A DNA stretch of 64,000 nt from JAHJQQ01 sp963737555 (GTDB taxonomy: Bacteria > Pseudomonadota > Gammaproteobacteria > Thiohalobacterales > Thiohalobacteraceae), in NCBI GenBank assembly GCA_963737555.1, contig CAVTTB010000007.1, positions 194,124 to 258,123 of the forward strand, in the 5' to 3' direction. The notes beneath the pieces are model-generated. The model ran no database searches. It was not told the origin of the DNA and worked only from the letters and a program-made list of their open reading frames with translations. This document shows, in pieces, positions 18,092 through 27,787 of the stretch. Within the stretch, counting starts at the first letter, position 1; every line of letters starts with the position of its first letter. Made by a program: the position numbers and the translations under genes.

Positions 18092-18882
18092 GCCATATTC
18101 CGCGCAAACGCTTCGGCCAGAATTTCCTGCACGATGCGAACATCATTCACAAGATCATCGCCGCGATTGCACCGCAGGCCGGCCAGGATCTGCTCGAGAT
18201 CGGCCCTGGCCAAGGCGCGATCACGATACCGCTGCTGAAACGCTGCCATCGCCTGCAGGCGGTCGAGCTCGATCGCGATCTGCTGGCGCCGCTCGCACAC
18301 GCCGCCGCCGACGCCGGTGAATTGATCTTGCACAACCGCGATGCGCTGCGCACGGATTTCTGTGCCCTGCGGCTTGGCGAACAGCGACTGCGCGTCATCG
18401 GCAATCTGCCGTACAACATTTCGACACCGCTGTTGTTCCATCTGCTCGATCAAGCCGACTGTATCGAAGACATGCACTTCATGCTGCAAAAAGAAGTCGT
18501 CGAACGCATGGCGGCGGCGCCCGGCACGGAGCACTACGGACGGCTCTCGGTGATGTTGCAATACCGCTGCGAAGTCATGCCCTTGTTCAGTATCGGGCCG
18601 GGCGCGTTCCGTCCGCCACCGAAAGTGGAATCGGCATTCGTGCGCCTGCTCCCGCACCGCACGCTCCCGATCACCGTGCGCGACGAGACGTTGTTCGCCC
18701 GTGTCGTGCAACTGGCCTTTGGCCAACGCCGCAAGACCTTGCGCAATACACTCAAAGGTCTGCTCGACGACACCGACTACGCCGCGCTCGGGATCAATCC
18801 GCAGATTCGCGCCGAACAACTCGATCTGGCGAGTTTCGCGCAGCTTGCCGATCGTGCCGCGCTGAAATCAGCGGGAATATGA
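18088..18882 (+). CDS. rsmA: 16S rRNA adenine(1518/1519) dimethyltransferase RsmA (KsgA)
   Basis: Dimethylates two adenines near the 3' end of 16S rRNA. The 264-residue product begins RKRFGQNFLHD, a family hallmark, and carries SAM motif I LLEIGPGQGAIT and the catalytic NLPYNIS (motif IV). The start overlaps the pdxA stop as ATGA, so translation is coupled. In pseudomonads apaG and apaH follow directly; here a 4.3-kb block lies between. Confidence 0.96.
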   Translation: MSHIPRKRFGQNFLHDANIIHKIIAAIAPQAGQDLLEIGPGQGAITIPLLKRCHRLQAVELDRDLLAPLAHAAADAGELILHNRDALRTDFCALRLGEQRLRVIGNLPYNISTPLLFHLLDQADCIEDMHFMLQKEVVERMAAAPGTEHYGRLSVMLQYRCEVMPLFSIGPGAFRPPPKVESAFVRLLPHRTLPITVRDETLFARVVQLAFGQRRKTLRNTLKGLLDDTDYAALGINPQIRAEQLDLASFAQLADRAALKSAGI

Positions 18883-18973
18883 CCGAACGCAGGTATTGGC
18901 CGAGCGGTACGCTGTACCTGCAGGGCATCCACTGGCTATGCTTAACATGGGAACCGATAAGGGAGAGACCCGT

Positions 18974-19417
18974 ATGGAAAACTACCGACATATTCTGTTA
19001 GCCCTGGATTTCGGGCCTGGCCACGAGCAGGTGGTCGCGCGCGCTACGAGGCTCGCCCAGGCCGAGCATGCGCGCTTCAGTCTGGTCCACGTCGTGGAAT
19101 TTCTACACGTCGATCTGGCCAACGAGTTGGTATTGCCCCAGGACGTGGCGCTGGAAAGTCAGATCATGGCGACGGCACGACGCAAGCTGGCGCGCATCGC
19201 CAGTGACATCGGTAGTTTGGAATCCATTGGACAATGGGTGGAGTTAGGCTCGACCAAACAGGAAATCCTCCGCATCGCGGAACAGGAGCAGGTCGATCTG
19301 ATCGTCATCGGCAGCCACGGCCGGCATGGGCTGGGACGCTTATTAGGTTCGACGGCAAACGCCGTACTGCACGGCGCACCCTGCGACGTGCTGGCAGTGC
19401 GTATCCGCCCTGAGTGA
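18974..19417 (+). CDS. Universal stress protein, UspA family
   Basis: A 147-residue Usp domain. The ATG at 18974 follows a GGAGAG ribosome site and gives the usual start YRHILLALDFG; an earlier in-frame start at 18896 adds 26 residues without a match to the family. The ATP-binding motif GSHGRHGLGRLLGSTAN near the C-terminus fits G-2x-G-9x-G-(S/T). It heads the insertion between rsmA and apaG. Confidence 0.88.
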   Translation: MENYRHILLALDFGPGHEQVVARATRLAQAEHARFSLVHVVEFLHVDLANELVLPQDVALESQIMATARRKLARIASDIGSLESIGQWVELGSTKQEILRIAEQEQVDLIVIGSHGRHGLGRLLGSTANAVLHGAPCDVLAVRIRPE

Positions 19418-19421
19418 GCCG

Positions 19422-19562
19422 CTAGGGCTGTAGACCCGGCAACAACGACGCCGCGACGTGCAACGCCGTCGGCAGATTCATGGTTACAAGCACCCCCAAT
19501 CCCACGAGCAGCGCCAACAGCACCAGCGGGTCAGGCTTGCGATTTCGGTAAACAGGTTTCAT
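19422..19562 (-). CDS. Small single-pass membrane protein
   Basis: A 46-residue product from the ATG at 19562, preceded by a strong GGGAGGGAG ribosome site. It has a basic start (MKPVYRNRKPDP) and one hydrophobic segment (about residues 12-30). It is convergent with the UspA gene with only 4 nt between the stops. I do not recognise a family. Confidence 0.55.
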   Translation of the reverse strand: MKPVYRNRKPDPLVLLALLVGLGVLVTMNLPTALHVAASLLPGLQP

Positions 19563-19729
19563 GGCTCCCTCCCGGATAATGGGCAGTCCGTTCCGGGCAA
19601 CCATGCAAACACCGGGCCGGTTCCACGCGTGACTGAATTGTCTTCAGTCTGCGCGTACGGCCCCACGCCCTACCGCGATGGGCTTCAAATCTCCCGCGTG
19701 ACCGGCATCACAAAGCCGGCAATAGAGCC

Positions 19730-19951
19730 TCAGGCAATTTTCAGATTTGCGCGGTAGGCCCTATCCAACCAGCATCGCGGCAGTGCCTCTCCCGAGGGAA
19801 ATGCCAGGTCGGTCTTGGCAAACGTCGCCAGATCCTGGAGTTCCTCGCCGGCATGGATGCGCCCGCGAACCGCGTCCGCGCAGGGATCAAACAACTCGGC
19901 TAATTCGGCGACCTCGACCAGGTCACCGCTCGGCTTGTGTCTCAAGTACAT
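19730..19951 (-). CDS. Small conserved-looking protein, unknown function
   Basis: A 73-residue product with an AGGAGGGG ribosome site before the ATG at 19951. It is acidic, with FDPCADAV in the middle and FPSGEALPRCWLD near the end; the two Cys residues and the Trp look like conserved anchors. No membrane segment. It is divergent from the transaldolase gene (20099). Function not assigned. Confidence 0.6.
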   Translation of the reverse strand: MYLRHKPSGDLVEVAELAELFDPCADAVRGRIHAGEELQDLATFAKTDLAFPSGEALPRCWLDRAYRANLKIA

Positions 19952-20098
19952 GGCGCTCCCCTCCTATTCGTCTACCCCGAATCCGGCCCTGTCCACCAGA
20001 TTCACCGGAACTCAGACCGCGTGGATTGGTCTATAAGATAACTATAGTTCGTCGGACCAGCAGTTCGGGACAGGTTTTATTCAACCGAGGATGACGAC

Positions 20099-21245
20099 AT
20101 GTTGACACTGCCCTCGCGCGCCGTGCAGGCGCTCGGTCAAAGCATCTGGTATGACAACATCCAGCGTGATCTGCTGCGATCGGGTGCTTTGGCACGCATG
20201 ATCGCCGAGCAGGGGCTGGCCGGCCTGACCAGCAATCCGAGTATTTTCGAGCAAGCCATCACCGGCAGCCGCGACTATGACGACGCATTGGCCGCCGCCC
20301 GGCGCGCCCGGCCACGCGCTACCGCCCAAGATCTGTTTTACGACATGGCCATCGACGATATCCGTGCAGCCGCCGATCTGTTTGCGCCGCTCTATCACGA
20401 GACCGGCGGGCGCGATGGGCTGGTCAGTCTGGAGGTTTCGCCCGACCTCGCCTACGACGCCGAGGCCACCATCGCCGAAGCCGAGGCCTTGTTCAAGCGT
20501 GTCGCTCGACCCAATCTGCTGATCAAAGTGCCGGCCACGCAACCCGGTCTGCAAGCCATTGAGGCGCTCATCGACCGCGGCATCAACGTCAACGTCACTC
20601 TGCTGTTTTCCATCGCGCGTTATGAATCCGTCGTTGACGCCTATCTGCTCGGCCTGGAGGCGCGTCTGCGGCGTGGCCAGCCACTGAGCGAATATCCGCT
20701 CGGTCGCCAGTTTCTTCGTCAGCCGGGTCGATGTGCTGATCGATCGGCAACTGCAATCGCTCATTGCCCAATCCAATCCCGAACTCACGGCGCGCGCGCA
20801 GGCACTGCTCGGACAGATCGCCATCGCCAATGGCAAGCTGGCCTACCAGCGCTTTCAGAATCTGTTCAACAGTCCACGCTTTACACCGCTCGCCGAGGCC
20901 GGCGCACACACGCAACGCCTGCTGTGGGCCAGCACCAGCACCAAGAACCCCGCCTATAACGATCTGCATTATGTCGAGACCCTGATCGGCGCGGACACCA
21001 TCAATACTCTGCCCCCGGCGACATTCATCGCCTTCAATGACCATGGCGAGGTCGCCGCCACACTCGACACTCACCTCGACACCGCGCTGCGGCAGTTGGC
21101 GGAACTGGAAGCACTGGGCATCGATCTCGGTGCCGCCACCCGTCAATTGGAACGCGACGGCGTCGATGCCTTCGCCAAGTCCTATCACACGCTGCTGCAG
21201 GCCATCGATGCCAAATTCGGTCAACAGGCACAGGGCGCGCGTTAG
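20099..21245 (+). CDS. tal: Transaldolase (one frameshift)
   Basis: Pentose phosphate pathway enzyme exchanging dihydroxyacetone units between sugar phosphates. The about 380-residue length and LTSNPSIFEQAI start match the longer transaldolase subfamily found in cyanobacteria and actinobacteria, unlike the E. coli TalB group. The Schiff-base lysine lies in NLLIKVPAT. The first frame loses sense near 20700; the second frame restores ASFFVSRVDVLID, which confirms one gene. pgl and glk follow, forming a sugar-phosphate operon. Confidence 0.9.
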
Positions 21246-21322
21246 CAGCGCGGTGAGAGGCCTCGCCTTTTCGCGCTGAATACCCCACCATACGAACTGG
21301 TTCTTCGAACAATAGAGTGATC

Positions 21323-22081
21323 ATGCCCCACACCGGGATTTGCGCGCACCCGTTTCAGGTCTATCCGAATCTCGACGCGCTGTCCGCGGCGGCCGCGGAG
21401 CGCTGGATCGCACTGTGCAAGACGGCGATTGCCGAACGCGGCGCATTCCACATCGCGCTGGCGGGCGGTTCGACACCCAAGCGTCTTTATCAATTGCTGG
21501 CACGGCCAGAGCAGCGCGCGCGTATCGACTGGTCGCGAGTGCATATTTATTTCGGCGATGAACGCGCCGTGCCGCCCACGCATGCCGACAGTAATTTTCG
21601 TATGGCGCAGGAAGCGCTGCTCGCGCATATCGACATCCCGACAGAGAACGTACAGCGCATGGATGCCACAGCCGAGCATATCGAACAGGATGCCGCGAAC
21701 TATGCCGCGCTGCTGCGTAAGCAACTTACCTGCGATGCGGCGGGCATGCCGGTGTTCGATCTGATTCTGCTCGGCATGGGCGCGGACGGTCACACCTGTT
21801 CGTTGTTTCCGGACAGCCCCATCCTGCAGGAGCGCACGCATCCCGTCGGCAGCGTCTACGTCGAGCGTTTACAAAGTTGGCGGCTGTCGTTGACCTATCC
21901 GGTACTGAATGCGGCGCGGCAGCTGCTGTTCCTGGTTGCCGGCAGCGACAAAGCACCGATGTTGCAGCGCATCTGGCAGGGCGGGACGCACGCAGACACT
22001 GTTCCGGTGCAGAACATACAGCCACGCGGCCATGTCGACTGGTATCTGGACGCCGCCGCTGCCGCAGAACTGCATTCATGA
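21323..22081 (+). CDS. pgl: 6-phosphogluconolactonase (DevB type)
   Basis: Hydrolyses 6-phosphogluconolactone in the oxidative pentose phosphate or Entner-Doudoroff route. The 252-residue product (ATG at 21323; a GTG two codons earlier is possible) has HIALAGGSTPKRLYQ, HIYFGDERAVPP and GMGADGHTCSLFPDS, all family signatures. Its stop overlaps the glk start as ATGA. No zwf or edd is in the window. Confidence 0.93.
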   Translation: MPHTGICAHPFQVYPNLDALSAAAAERWIALCKTAIAERGAFHIALAGGSTPKRLYQLLARPEQRARIDWSRVHIYFGDERAVPPTHADSNFRMAQEALLAHIDIPTENVQRMDATAEHIEQDAANYAALLRKQLTCDAAGMPVFDLILLGMGADGHTCSLFPDSPILQERTHPVGSVYVERLQSWRLSLTYPVLNAARQLLFLVAGSDKAPMLQRIWQGGTHADTVPVQNIQPRGHVDWYLDAAAAAELHS

Positions 22082-23079
22082 GTGATGCCCGCGTTCTTGC
22101 CGCCGACGTCGGCGGTACGCACACCCGCGTCATGCTGGCCGAGAGCGATGGAGCGCGTTACAGACCGTTGCGCGAACAGCATTACGTCAGCGCCGATTGG
22201 CCGGATCTGCTGCCTATTCTCGAAAATTTTCTCGTCGATGTATCGCCGCGCCCAACGCAGGCCTGTCTGGCGATTGCCGGTCCGATCAGCGACAACGGCG
22301 GCGCGCAGCAGGCTCAGCTCACCAACTTGCCCTGGACACTCGACAGCGCGCATCTCGCGCAGCGCCTCGGCATTGCGCGCCTGGCCCTCATCAACGACTT
22401 TGCCGCCATCGGCCATGGCATCGCCGCGCTCAGTGCAGCCGATTTGCTGACCCTGCAAGCGGGCGAGCCGCAGCCCCACGCACCACGCGCCATCCTCGGC
22501 GCCGGCACCGGTCTGGGTCAGGCGCTGCTGGTGTGGCGCGCGGGTCATTACGACGTTTTACCCACCGAGGGCGGTCACGTGGATTTCGCCCCGCAGAACG
22601 ATCAGCAAGTACACCTGCTCAACAGTCTGCGCACCGAGTTCGGCCATGTGTCCTGCGAGCGGCTGTGTTCGGGGGCTGGACTTGCTTACATCTACCGCTT
22701 CCTGCAAATACGCCGCGGTCTCGCCATTCCCGACGCGATCGCTGCCGCTTATGACCACGGCGACCCCGCCGCCGCCATCAGCCAGGCCGCCTTGGCCGGC
22801 AGCGACGCACTCGCCCGCGAGTCCCTGGATGAATTCGTGCGAATTTATGGCGCGCAGGCCGGCAATCTCGCCTTGGCCTGTCTGCCGTTCGGCGGTCTGT
22901 ATATCGCCGGCGGCATCGCACCGAAGATCCTACCGGCCATGACCGACGGCGAATTTCTGCGAACTTTCAACGCCAAGGGGCGCATGGAGAAACTCACCCG
23001 TCAGGTGCCGCTGCACCTTGTCGTCCATCCCGCGCCGGGGTTGCTCGGTGCCTGCCTGTATGCGGGACGCTGTTCGTAG
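22078..23079 (+). CDS. glk: Glucokinase (ROK-unrelated, Glk family)
   Basis: Phosphorylates glucose with ATP in the cytoplasm. The 333-residue product has the phosphate-1 loop AADVGGTHTR, LINDFAAIGHG with the catalytic Asp, and GAGTGLGQALL, as in E. coli Glk. Coupled to pgl by an ATGA overlap. With tal and pgl it makes a route from free glucose into the pentose phosphate pathway. Confidence 0.93.
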   Translation: MSDARVLAADVGGTHTRVMLAESDGARYRPLREQHYVSADWPDLLPILENFLVDVSPRPTQACLAIAGPISDNGGAQQAQLTNLPWTLDSAHLAQRLGIARLALINDFAAIGHGIAALSAADLLTLQAGEPQPHAPRAILGAGTGLGQALLVWRAGHYDVLPTEGGHVDFAPQNDQQVHLLNSLRTEFGHVSCERLCSGAGLAYIYRFLQIRRGLAIPDAIAAAYDHGDPAAAISQAALAGSDALARESLDEFVRIYGAQAGNLALACLPFGGLYIAGGIAPKILPAMTDGEFLRTFNAKGRMEKLTRQVPLHLVVHPAPGLLGACLYAGRCS

Positions 23080-23170
23080 GCGCCTATTACCGGGGGTGTT
23101 TGCGGGATTTTGAATCGGCCACCACAACCAGCGTATCCTATGCACATATGAACGCCGCAACGAGCCGCAC

Positions 23171-23554
23171 ATGAGCACCCCTTCGCAGTACGATATCAAA
23201 ATCAGCGTGGAAACCACGTACGTGGAAAACCAATCCGTACCGGATCAGCAGCGCTATGTCTTCGCCTATACCATCACCATCCGCAACACCGGCGAGGTGC
23301 CGGCGAAACTGCTGACCCGACACTGGATCATCACCGACAGCAACGGCAAGACCCAAGAGGTCCGCGGTGACGGCGTGGTTGGCGAGCAACCCCACCTGCA
23401 ACCCGGCGAAGCCTTCCGCTACACCAGCGGTACGCTGCTGGAAACGGCCGTCGGCAGCATGCGCGGCAGCTACCAAATGATCGCCGATGACGGTGTCGAG
23501 TTCGACGCCGAAGTCCCTGCCTTTACTCTGGCCGTTCCGCGCGTCTTGCACTGA
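23171..23554 (+). CDS. apaG: ApaG/CorD domain protein
   Basis: A 127-residue immunoglobulin-like ApaG protein, known as a partner of apaH and linked to divalent metal tolerance in enterics. It begins with VETTYVENQSVP, has RHWIITDSNGKTQEVRGDGVVGEQP-type core (two blocks, RHWIITDSNGK and VRGDGVVGEQP), and ends with FTLAVPRVLH. apaH follows after 9 nt. Confidence 0.95.
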   Translation: MSTPSQYDIKISVETTYVENQSVPDQQRYVFAYTITIRNTGEVPAKLLTRHWIITDSNGKTQEVRGDGVVGEQPHLQPGEAFRYTSGTLLETAVGSMRGSYQMIADDGVEFDAEVPAFTLAVPRVLH

Positions 23555-23563
23555 CCGCACGCC

Positions 23564-24397
23564 GTGGCCGTCTACGCAATCGGCGATATCCAGGGCTGTT
23601 ACCGCGAACTGCAACACCTGTTGGATTTTCTGCACTTCGAGCCGACGCAAGACCGGCTGTGGTTCGCCGGCGACCTCGTCAACCGCGGTCCGAATTCGCT
23701 GGAGACACTGCGCTTCGTGCGCAGTCTGGGCGATGCCGCGCTCACCGTCCTCGGCAATCACGATCTACATCTGCTCGCGGCGGCCGACGACCCCGCGCGC
23801 ATCAAGAAGCGCGACACCTTGCATCCGATTCTTGATGCGCCCGATCGCGACGAACTATTGAACTGGCTCCGCCAACAGCCGCTGCTGCATCACGATACGC
23901 AACTGGGTTTCACGCTGGTACATGCCGGACTGCCGCCGCAGTGGGATCTCGCTCAGGCACAGGCCTGTGCGCAGGAAGTTGAACGCGTTTTACGCAGCGA
24001 TAACCATGCCGATTATTTTGCACACATGTATGGGGATGAGCCGAATATCTGGTCTGACGATCTACACGGTTGGGCGCGCCTGCGCTTCATCACCAATTGC
24101 CTGACCCGCCTGCGTTATTGTGACAGCGATGGTCGCATGGCCCTCGCCTTCAAAGGTGCACCCGGCAGCCAACCCGCGGGACTCCAGCCCTGGTTTTCGC
24201 TGCCACACCGCCGCAGTCGCGAACTCAAGATTCTATTCGGCCACTGGTCGACACTGGGCCTGCGCGACGACCCCGGCATCTATCCGCTCGACAGCGGCTG
24301 TCTCTGGGGTGGACAACTCACAGCGTTGCGTCTGGACACCGACCCACGCTGGCTGCGCGTCCCGTGTGCGGGCATCCGCACACCCGGGGACGCTTAA
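23564..24397 (+). CDS. apaH: Bis(5'-nucleosyl)-tetraphosphatase, symmetrical (ApaH)
   Basis: Cleaves Ap4A to two ADP and also removes Np4 caps from RNA in bacteria. A GTG start at 23564 gives 277 residues. Metallophosphatase motifs are GDIQGCYREL, FAGDLVNRGPNS and LGNHDLHLLA, with a later FTLVHAG and the GHWST-type loop. It ends the syntenic group begun with lptD. Confidence 0.95.
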   Translation: MAVYAIGDIQGCYRELQHLLDFLHFEPTQDRLWFAGDLVNRGPNSLETLRFVRSLGDAALTVLGNHDLHLLAAADDPARIKKRDTLHPILDAPDRDELLNWLRQQPLLHHDTQLGFTLVHAGLPPQWDLAQAQACAQEVERVLRSDNHADYFAHMYGDEPNIWSDDLHGWARLRFITNCLTRLRYCDSDGRMALAFKGAPGSQPAGLQPWFSLPHRRSRELKILFGHWSTLGLRDDPGIYPLDSGCLWGGQLTALRLDTDPRWLRVPCAGIRTPGDA

Positions 24398-24438
24398 CGC
24401 GAAGAAACAGCGCGTTGGATGCCGTCCCTGTCTGCCGC

Positions 24439-24951
24439 TTAGAACGGCCACCACCAACGTTTTTGCGTCTTCTCACCCGCGCCGTCGCCGCCATCATCCG
24501 TTTGATGAATGCGGTCTTGATCGCGATCCTGGTCACGATCGCGCAGCTGATCGCCGCCATCACCATCATTAAGTCGATCACGATCCTGATCGCGGTTCTG
24601 CAACTGATCAGCGCCCGAACCATCCTTCAACTGATCCCGGTCACGGTCCTGATCACGATCTTGGTCACGCATCGGCTCACGGTCGGTATCGCCACGCGTG
24701 GCCTTCTGTTTTTCCTTCGACTTACCCTCGCCGTCGCCCTCGCGATACTGTTCACGTTCTTCATAGCGCTGCTGCATCTCCTGCGGCGCGCCCTGGCTCT
24801 GGCCCATGCCGTAGCCGCCGCCACCCATGGACGACCCGCCACCACCGCTGCCACTGCCACCACCGCCGCCACCACCCGCAGCGATGACCGGCCCGGCCAA
24901 TACGATGGCCGTGACGGCCGCCAAGGTCCGATTAAATGCTCTGCGTCTCAT
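24439..24951 (-). CDS. Secreted low-complexity protein with Asp/Arg/Gln repeats
   Basis: A 170-residue protein that I do not recognise. A basic signal peptide ends near AGPVIAA (about residue 25). A glycine/serine-rich stretch follows (about 26-50), then a charged hinge, then a C-terminal half of DQDRD-type repeats with three spaced DGxGxDQL units. It ends in KRWWWPF, an unusual aromatic tail. The repeats alternate acidic and basic residues, so the domain is probably disordered or an extended charged rod. The antisense frame looks like a hydrophobic membrane protein only because Asp/Arg codons read as Ile/Val/Leu. It is separated from neighbours by normal intergenic gaps. Confidence 0.65.
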   Translation of the reverse strand: MRRRAFNRTLAAVTAIVLAGPVIAAGGGGGGGSGSGGGGSSMGGGGYGMGQSQGAPQEMQQRYEEREQYREGDGEGKSKEKQKATRGDTDREPMRDQDRDQDRDRDQLKDGSGADQLQNRDQDRDRLNDGDGGDQLRDRDQDRDQDRIHQTDDGGDGAGEKTQKRWWWPF

Positions 24952-25068
24952 GTCATATGCTCCTGCGTTGTACTCGGTAAACTGAAATCCGCCTGTTTAC
25001 GAACTGAGTACAGTCTAGTGCGGCGTCCTGAATTGAACCTGAAAATCCGCGCGGCGCGATCGCTCCTC

Positions 25069-27786
25069 TCAGGGCGACGCAGGTGCAGCCTGAGCCTGGT
25101 GATTTTCCAACCAGCGGAGAAATTCTTCGCGCGGCATGGGGCGGGCGAAATGATAGCCCTGAAGATAATCAACGCCGAGTTCGCGTAACGCCTCTGCCGC
25201 TGCCGCGTCCTCGACACCCTCGGCCACCGTGTGCAAACCGAGTGCTCTGGCGATGTGAATAATGGCCTGCACCAGACTCAGCCCGGCGGGTTCATGGATA
25301 CGGCGCACGAAAGAGATATCGATCTTCAACTCGTCGGCATGAATCTCGTGCAGCTGCGACAGTGACGAGTAACCCGTTCCGAAATCATCGATGGCGATTT
25401 TGAAACCCGCGGCCTTCAGTTCGTGCAGCCGTTCGGCGGCATGCTCCACATCGCGCAGCGCCACGCTCTCGGTGATTTCCCACATGATTTCATCACTGGG
25501 AATGCCGCGACGCGCCAGTTCTGCGAGCGCCTGTTCGGTGAACGAGGGAATGAACAATTGCCGCTTGGAGACATTCACGGAGAAACGCAGCTTATGTTTG
25601 GCGGCACGACAGTGCTCCTGCATCGCCAGACTGGCCTGCCACACCTGTCCGCCCAGTTCGCGAATCAGACCGATATTCTCCGCAATCGGGATAAAGGTCG
25701 CGGGTGAAATCCAGCCGAGTTCATCATCGTGCCAGCGCGCCAGCACCTCAACGCCGATACACGCGTCGCTGCGCGCGCAGACGATGGGTTGAAACCATGC
25801 CTGTATCTGCCCCGCATTGATCGCCGTCGCCAGACGATTCTGAACGTAGAGTTCTTTCTTGCCGATGCCCTTGGTGGTCATGTCGCCAAAGAAACAACTC
25901 TGATTGCGGCCCTGCGCCTTGGCATAGAACATGGCGCGATCGGCCTGCGAGAACAGAACTTCGCTGTTCTCCGCATCATCGGGATAGATGGCCGCACCGA
26001 GACTGAAGGTCATGCGCATTTCCACACCATCGAGCAACAGCGGTTGTTGGATGACAGCGCTGATCTTGTGTGTCACCTCGCGAATATCCTGCTCGTTCGG
26101 CATACCGGGCAGCAGTAGCACGAATTCGTCGCCGCCCCAGCGCGCCAGCGTGTCGCCCGCGCGCAATTCCCCACGCAGCAGATTCGCAAATGCCACCAGC
26201 AGGCGGTCGCCGGCCTTGTGGCCGAGCGTGTCGTTGACGTTCTTGAAATGATCGATATCGATGAAGCACACGCAGACCTTGTCGCCGCTCCGCGTGGCCA
26301 TGCGCAAGGCAATCTTGAGGCGATCTTCGAGCAGCACACGGTTGGGCAAGCCCGTGAGCGCGTCGTGCAACGCCATATGGCTGACCTGTTTTTCGTGCAG
26401 ATAGGACTGGGTAATGTCGCGCAACACGCCGCGGATACCGGAAATCTCACCGCGCTCGTCGTGAAAACCCAGGAAGCGGCATTCGATCCAGCTCTGTTGC
26501 TCGGGATTCGGTCCCGCCAGTCGCACGCGGAACTGCAGATGATTCTTTTCCCCTGAGCGCAACACCGCGCACTGTGCATGCAACGCCGAGGCATCGGCCG
26601 GGTGAATGAATTCGAGCAGATTGCGTCCGACGGCATTGTCGCAATGCGCAAGCTTGTTCCAACCTGGGCTGGCATGCCGGATCAGGCCGTCGCAATCCAG
26701 CTCCAGAACGGCCTCTTCGAGCAGCGCCAGTGTTTCAAGATAGCTAGCCTGTTCGCGTTCGCGTGCCTCTACCGCCTGCACCAGTTCGCTGATGGCATCC
26801 GTGAGGTTGTTGATTTCATCCTGGCGGCTGCGTGCGGCAGCCAGATGCTGCTGTACGACGGCCTGCGGCGCCTGGTCGGCGTAGGCATCCAGCGCCTGAT
26901 CGACGGACTCCAGCCGGCGCACGGTGCGCGTCAGCCACTGCCCCAGGGCCAGCCACAGCAACAGGGTGATGAAGCCGAGCGCACCCAGCAGCCAATACAT
27001 GAATTCGCGGAACGGCAGAATGTCATGCAACTCGCGGTAGGCCAGCAGCACCGGGCGTCGCCCCTCCGTGCCGGGCCATTCCAGACGGGCCTGGACCATC
27101 TGCTGTGTGCCGATGCTGACGACCTGCGCGGCATCGCCGGCCAGTGCATCCGGATAATCATCGCGGGACACCGCAACGACTTGATCCTCCCAGCGCACGG
27201 CCAGCGAGAACTCGGGAATGACCAGGGCCTTGAGGGTCGCATTATCCAGCGGCTTGAGCATAAGCAGCGTGCCCTGACCTTCTGTGCCGAGCCACACCGG
27301 CTCGCGATAGACGCGATACAGCTCCCCTAAGCCACTGGAAAAATGCCAATCGCTGTGTGCAATCGTCTCCGCATCCAACGTGTGCGCAATGGCGCCGTAG
27401 CGGAACAGAATGCGTCCATCGCCGTCCATGATCAGCAGGGTGGGAAATTCGAGAAAGATGCGCTGGGCGTTTAGAAATGCCGTCAGCTTGGGCCAGAGTT
27501 TGGCGTCCTGCCGTTCCAGGATGCGCGCGAATTCCAGACGCACGCGCAGCTGGTCGGCCGACGCCTTCCAGGTATATTCGATGCGTCGGATCTGATCGCC
27601 GTAATAGGCTTCCAGGGCGACGAATTTCTGCGTTATCTCACGATCACGAAAGGCCTCATAACCATTGATGCCGAGCACCCCGAGGCCGGCCGCGGCGATC
27701 AACATCACCAGGAAGATATGTGCCACCGCCTGGCCGCGCAGGGCGCCCAGCCAGGATCGCAACTTGCCCCTGCCGGTGCGGACCAA
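25069..27786 (-). CDS. Membrane GGDEF/EAL protein with PAS domain
   Basis: A 905-residue c-di-GMP turnover protein. Layout: first membrane helix about 20-42, a periplasmic sensor of about 230 residues, second helix about 272-295, a HAMP-like linker, a PAS domain (about 345-465), GGDEF (motif GGDEF at 551-555, with an RAGD inhibitory site five residues earlier) and EAL (EVL at 680-682, DDFGTGYSS near 800, then LKID, VAEGVED and YLQGYHFARP). The motif residues needed for both activities are kept, so it may be bifunctional. A TTG at 27786 lies next to the stop of the binding protein gene, which implies coupling. Confidence 0.9.
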   Translation of the reverse strand: MVRTGRGKLRSWLGALRGQAVAHIFLVMLIAAAGLGVLGINGYEAFRDREITQKFVALEAYYGDQIRRIEYTWKASADQLRVRLEFARILERQDAKLWPKLTAFLNAQRIFLEFPTLLIMDGDGRILFRYGAIAHTLDAETIAHSDWHFSSGLGELYRVYREPVWLGTEGQGTLLMLKPLDNATLKALVIPEFSLAVRWEDQVVAVSRDDYPDALAGDAAQVVSIGTQQMVQARLEWPGTEGRRPVLLAYRELHDILPFREFMYWLLGALGFITLLLWLALGQWLTRTVRRLESVDQALDAYADQAPQAVVQQHLAAARSRQDEINNLTDAISELVQAVEAREREQASYLETLALLEEAVLELDCDGLIRHASPGWNKLAHCDNAVGRNLLEFIHPADASALHAQCAVLRSGEKNHLQFRVRLAGPNPEQQSWIECRFLGFHDERGEISGIRGVLRDITQSYLHEKQVSHMALHDALTGLPNRVLLEDRLKIALRMATRSGDKVCVCFIDIDHFKNVNDTLGHKAGDRLLVAFANLLRGELRAGDTLARWGGDEFVLLLPGMPNEQDIREVTHKISAVIQQPLLLDGVEMRMTFSLGAAIYPDDAENSEVLFSQADRAMFYAKAQGRNQSCFFGDMTTKGIGKKELYVQNRLATAINAGQIQAWFQPIVCARSDACIGVEVLARWHDDELGWISPATFIPIAENIGLIRELGGQVWQASLAMQEHCRAAKHKLRFSVNVSKRQLFIPSFTEQALAELARRGIPSDEIMWEITESVALRDVEHAAERLHELKAAGFKIAIDDFGTGYSSLSQLHEIHADELKIDISFVRRIHEPAGLSLVQAIIHIARALGLHTVAEGVEDAAAAEALRELGVDYLQGYHFARPMPREEFLRWLENHQAQAAPASP

Positions 27787-27787
27787 T

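Noticed and set aside
17095..18882. A single 595-residue frame that looks like a PdxA-RsmA fusion
   Set aside because: The second half of PdxA is intact in another frame up to 18091 and rsmA has its own ATG at 18088. The fusion comes from one indel near 17612.
24364..25188. Plus-strand frame with repeated Ile/Leu/Val stretches that resembles a membrane protein
   Set aside because: It is the reverse complement of the Asp/Arg/Gln repeats; hydrophobicity arises from reading those codons backwards. The minus strand has a signal peptide and a coherent start.
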